NCBI RefSeq assembly: GCF_017745095.1
Contig: NZ_JAGHZZ010000004.1
Span: 372,001-436,000 of the forward strand
Direction: 5' to 3'
Length of the DNA: 64,000 nucleotides
Origin: Sporocytophaga sp.
GTDB taxonomy: Bacteria; Bacteroidota; Bacteroidia; Cytophagales; Cytophagaceae
A program made the position numbers and the translations under genes. The notes beneath the pieces are model-generated. The model ran no database searches and was not told the origin of the DNA. It saw nothing but the letters and a program-made list of their open reading frames with translations. Positions within the stretch are counted from its first letter, which is position 1; every line of letters begins with the position of its first letter. Below, in pieces: positions 63,215 to 64,000 of this stretch.

Positions 63215-64000
63215 TTGTCGACGCAAAATCTAACTTCCTTTTCTTTTGACGGTTTGATCTGGAAAGTAATTCCCGATGAAGTAAATCATTTGCTTGTAGT
63301 GGAATACAGAAATTCAGATAAGCACCATGCAGATTTCAGTGCTATTGATTTAAAGAAGAAAAAAATCAAATGGCAGGGAATAAAAAAGAATGAACCCTGG
63401 TGGGTCGGATTGGAAGCTGTTAAAGACGGTTACATCTATCTTCACGGTTTTAAAGACATACAGAATCCGGAGCATAGAGGAATTATTTCTGTATCATCAG
63501 ATTCGGGAAAGGTAATGTGGGAAGAAAAAGTATTAAGTTTTGGCGGTGTATTTTCTGAAGGTATTCTTGCCCTCCAAAATGAAGAAGAAGAAAATAAGGT
63601 CTACTTTTTGCTTGATCTCAAAACCGGAAAGCAAAAGAAAGAATATTCTGATGTAGAAGTTTTAAAAAAACTTAATCAGGTCTTTCGAGAAAAGCAAAAA
63701 AGTAACATTCAGAATGCACTACATTTTACTCAGGAGAGCGAATATTTTCCAAAACTATCTGAATATGTGCACGAAGTAACGGGAGAGAAAACCTCATTGG
63801 CCTTTGACTATGCGGAGTATAAAAATTTTATAATTATTTCTTATTATATTTACTCAGATAATAAACTTCAAAATCTCCTGTTAATAGCCAATGAAGAGGG
63901 AGAGGTGCTTTTGAAAGAAATTCTGGACAAAAGCCCTAAGGGTGTAGGTATGGATACTTTCTTTTTGCTGGAGAATGCTGTAATTTTTGTTAAAGAAAAA
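63215..64000 (+). CDS. DUF4905 protein (3' end outside window)
   Basis: The frame is open from after a TAA at 63209 to the right edge: 262 codons from the TTG at 63215, the only early start candidate. The translation begins STQNLTSFSFDGLIWKVIPD and includes EPWWVGLEAVKDGYIYLHG and PEHRGIISVSSDSGKVMWEE, which I recognise as the DUF4905 pattern of Bacteroidota. The beta-rich repeats suggest a propeller-like fold. There is no signal peptide. Function unknown. The 62972-63214 gap before it holds no recognisable gene. Confidence 0.8.
   Translation, partial: MSTQNLTSFSFDGLIWKVIPDEVNHLLVVEYRNSDKHHADFSAIDLKKKKIKWQGIKKNEPWWVGLEAVKDGYIYLHGFKDIQNPEHRGIISVSSDSGKVMWEEKVLSFGGVFSEGILALQNEEEENKVYFLLDLKTGKQKKEYSDVEVLKKLNQVFREKQKSNIQNALHFTQESEYFPKLSEYVHEVTGEKTSLAFDYAEYKNFIIISYYIYSDNKLQNLLLIANEEGEVLLKEILDKSPKGVGMDTFFLLENAVIFVKEK

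Noticed and set aside
62887-63249. + strand frames of 120 and 67 codons starting at 62887 and 63008
   Set aside because: They are Phe/Leu-rich, overlap kdsB or the DUF4905 start, and show no domain; the DUF4905 frame from 63215 explains the conserved part.

Overview
The window is about 64 kb of AT-rich chromosome from a Bacteroidota bacterium, most likely of the order Cytophagales (a Cytophaga- or Sporocytophaga-like relative is my guess). The evidence is lineage-typical content: a thermolysin-like protease with a type IX secretion C-terminal domain, a flexirubin-type aryl-polyene/dialkylresorcinol pigment cluster, PepSY-like and DUF4905 proteins, a SulP-carbonic anhydrase fusion and few clear Shine-Dalgarno sequences. 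I see no rRNA, tRNA, CRISPR array, intact insertion sequence or prophage.

Left part (1-16.5 kb), housekeeping and envelope genes: the 3' part of ftsZ; a SulP-STAS-carbonic anhydrase fusion; an FMN reductase; a gene-poor stretch of about 0.9 kb; an outer-membrane porin followed by a two-component system and a PepSY-like protein; a HAD-fold protein without its nucleophile; a glycosyltransferase; an SGNH hydrolase; a PII-ammonium transporter operon read leftwards; and a BamA/TamA-like outer-membrane protein.

Middle part (16.8-31.7 kb), a probable beta-glucan handling locus: two large outer-membrane barrel proteins, two lipoproteins (one with three copies of a carbohydrate-binding-like domain) and a secreted GH3 beta-glucosidase, all on the + strand and with no SusC/SusD pair. 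Then come a succinate-semialdehyde dehydrogenase, a YdcF/ElyC-like protein and the secreted M4 protease.

Right-centre part (32-56.8 kb), one long + strand pigment cluster. It begins with an MIO-type aromatic amino acid lyase expected to make the aryl starter. It continues with a ketoreductase, three FabF-type ketosynthases with catalytic Cys, two ketosynthase-like proteins without it, two acyl carrier proteins, two hotdog proteins that hold complementary halves of a dehydratase active site, a thioesterase, DarA and DarB for the dialkylresorcinol half, several acyltransferase candidates, a BtrH-like protein, an ABC-2 exporter, LolA-like and lipoprotein partners, a GT2-DUF2062 protein, a 1284-residue MMPL-acyltransferase-methyltransferase fusion and a CrtI-like FAD oxidoreductase. 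The aryl polyene chain and the dialkylresorcinol would be made separately, joined by an ester and moved to the outer membrane. No AMP-forming ligase or phosphopantetheinyl transferase is present, so those steps must be encoded elsewhere.

Right end (56.7-64 kb): an alpha/beta-hydrolase-like protein overlapping the end of the pigment cluster, a DctA/GltP-type symporter, a lipid kinase translationally coupled to a bacterial SUI1/eIF1 homologue, a tandem universal stress protein, a small lipoprotein, kdsB, and a DUF4905 gene cut off by the right edge.
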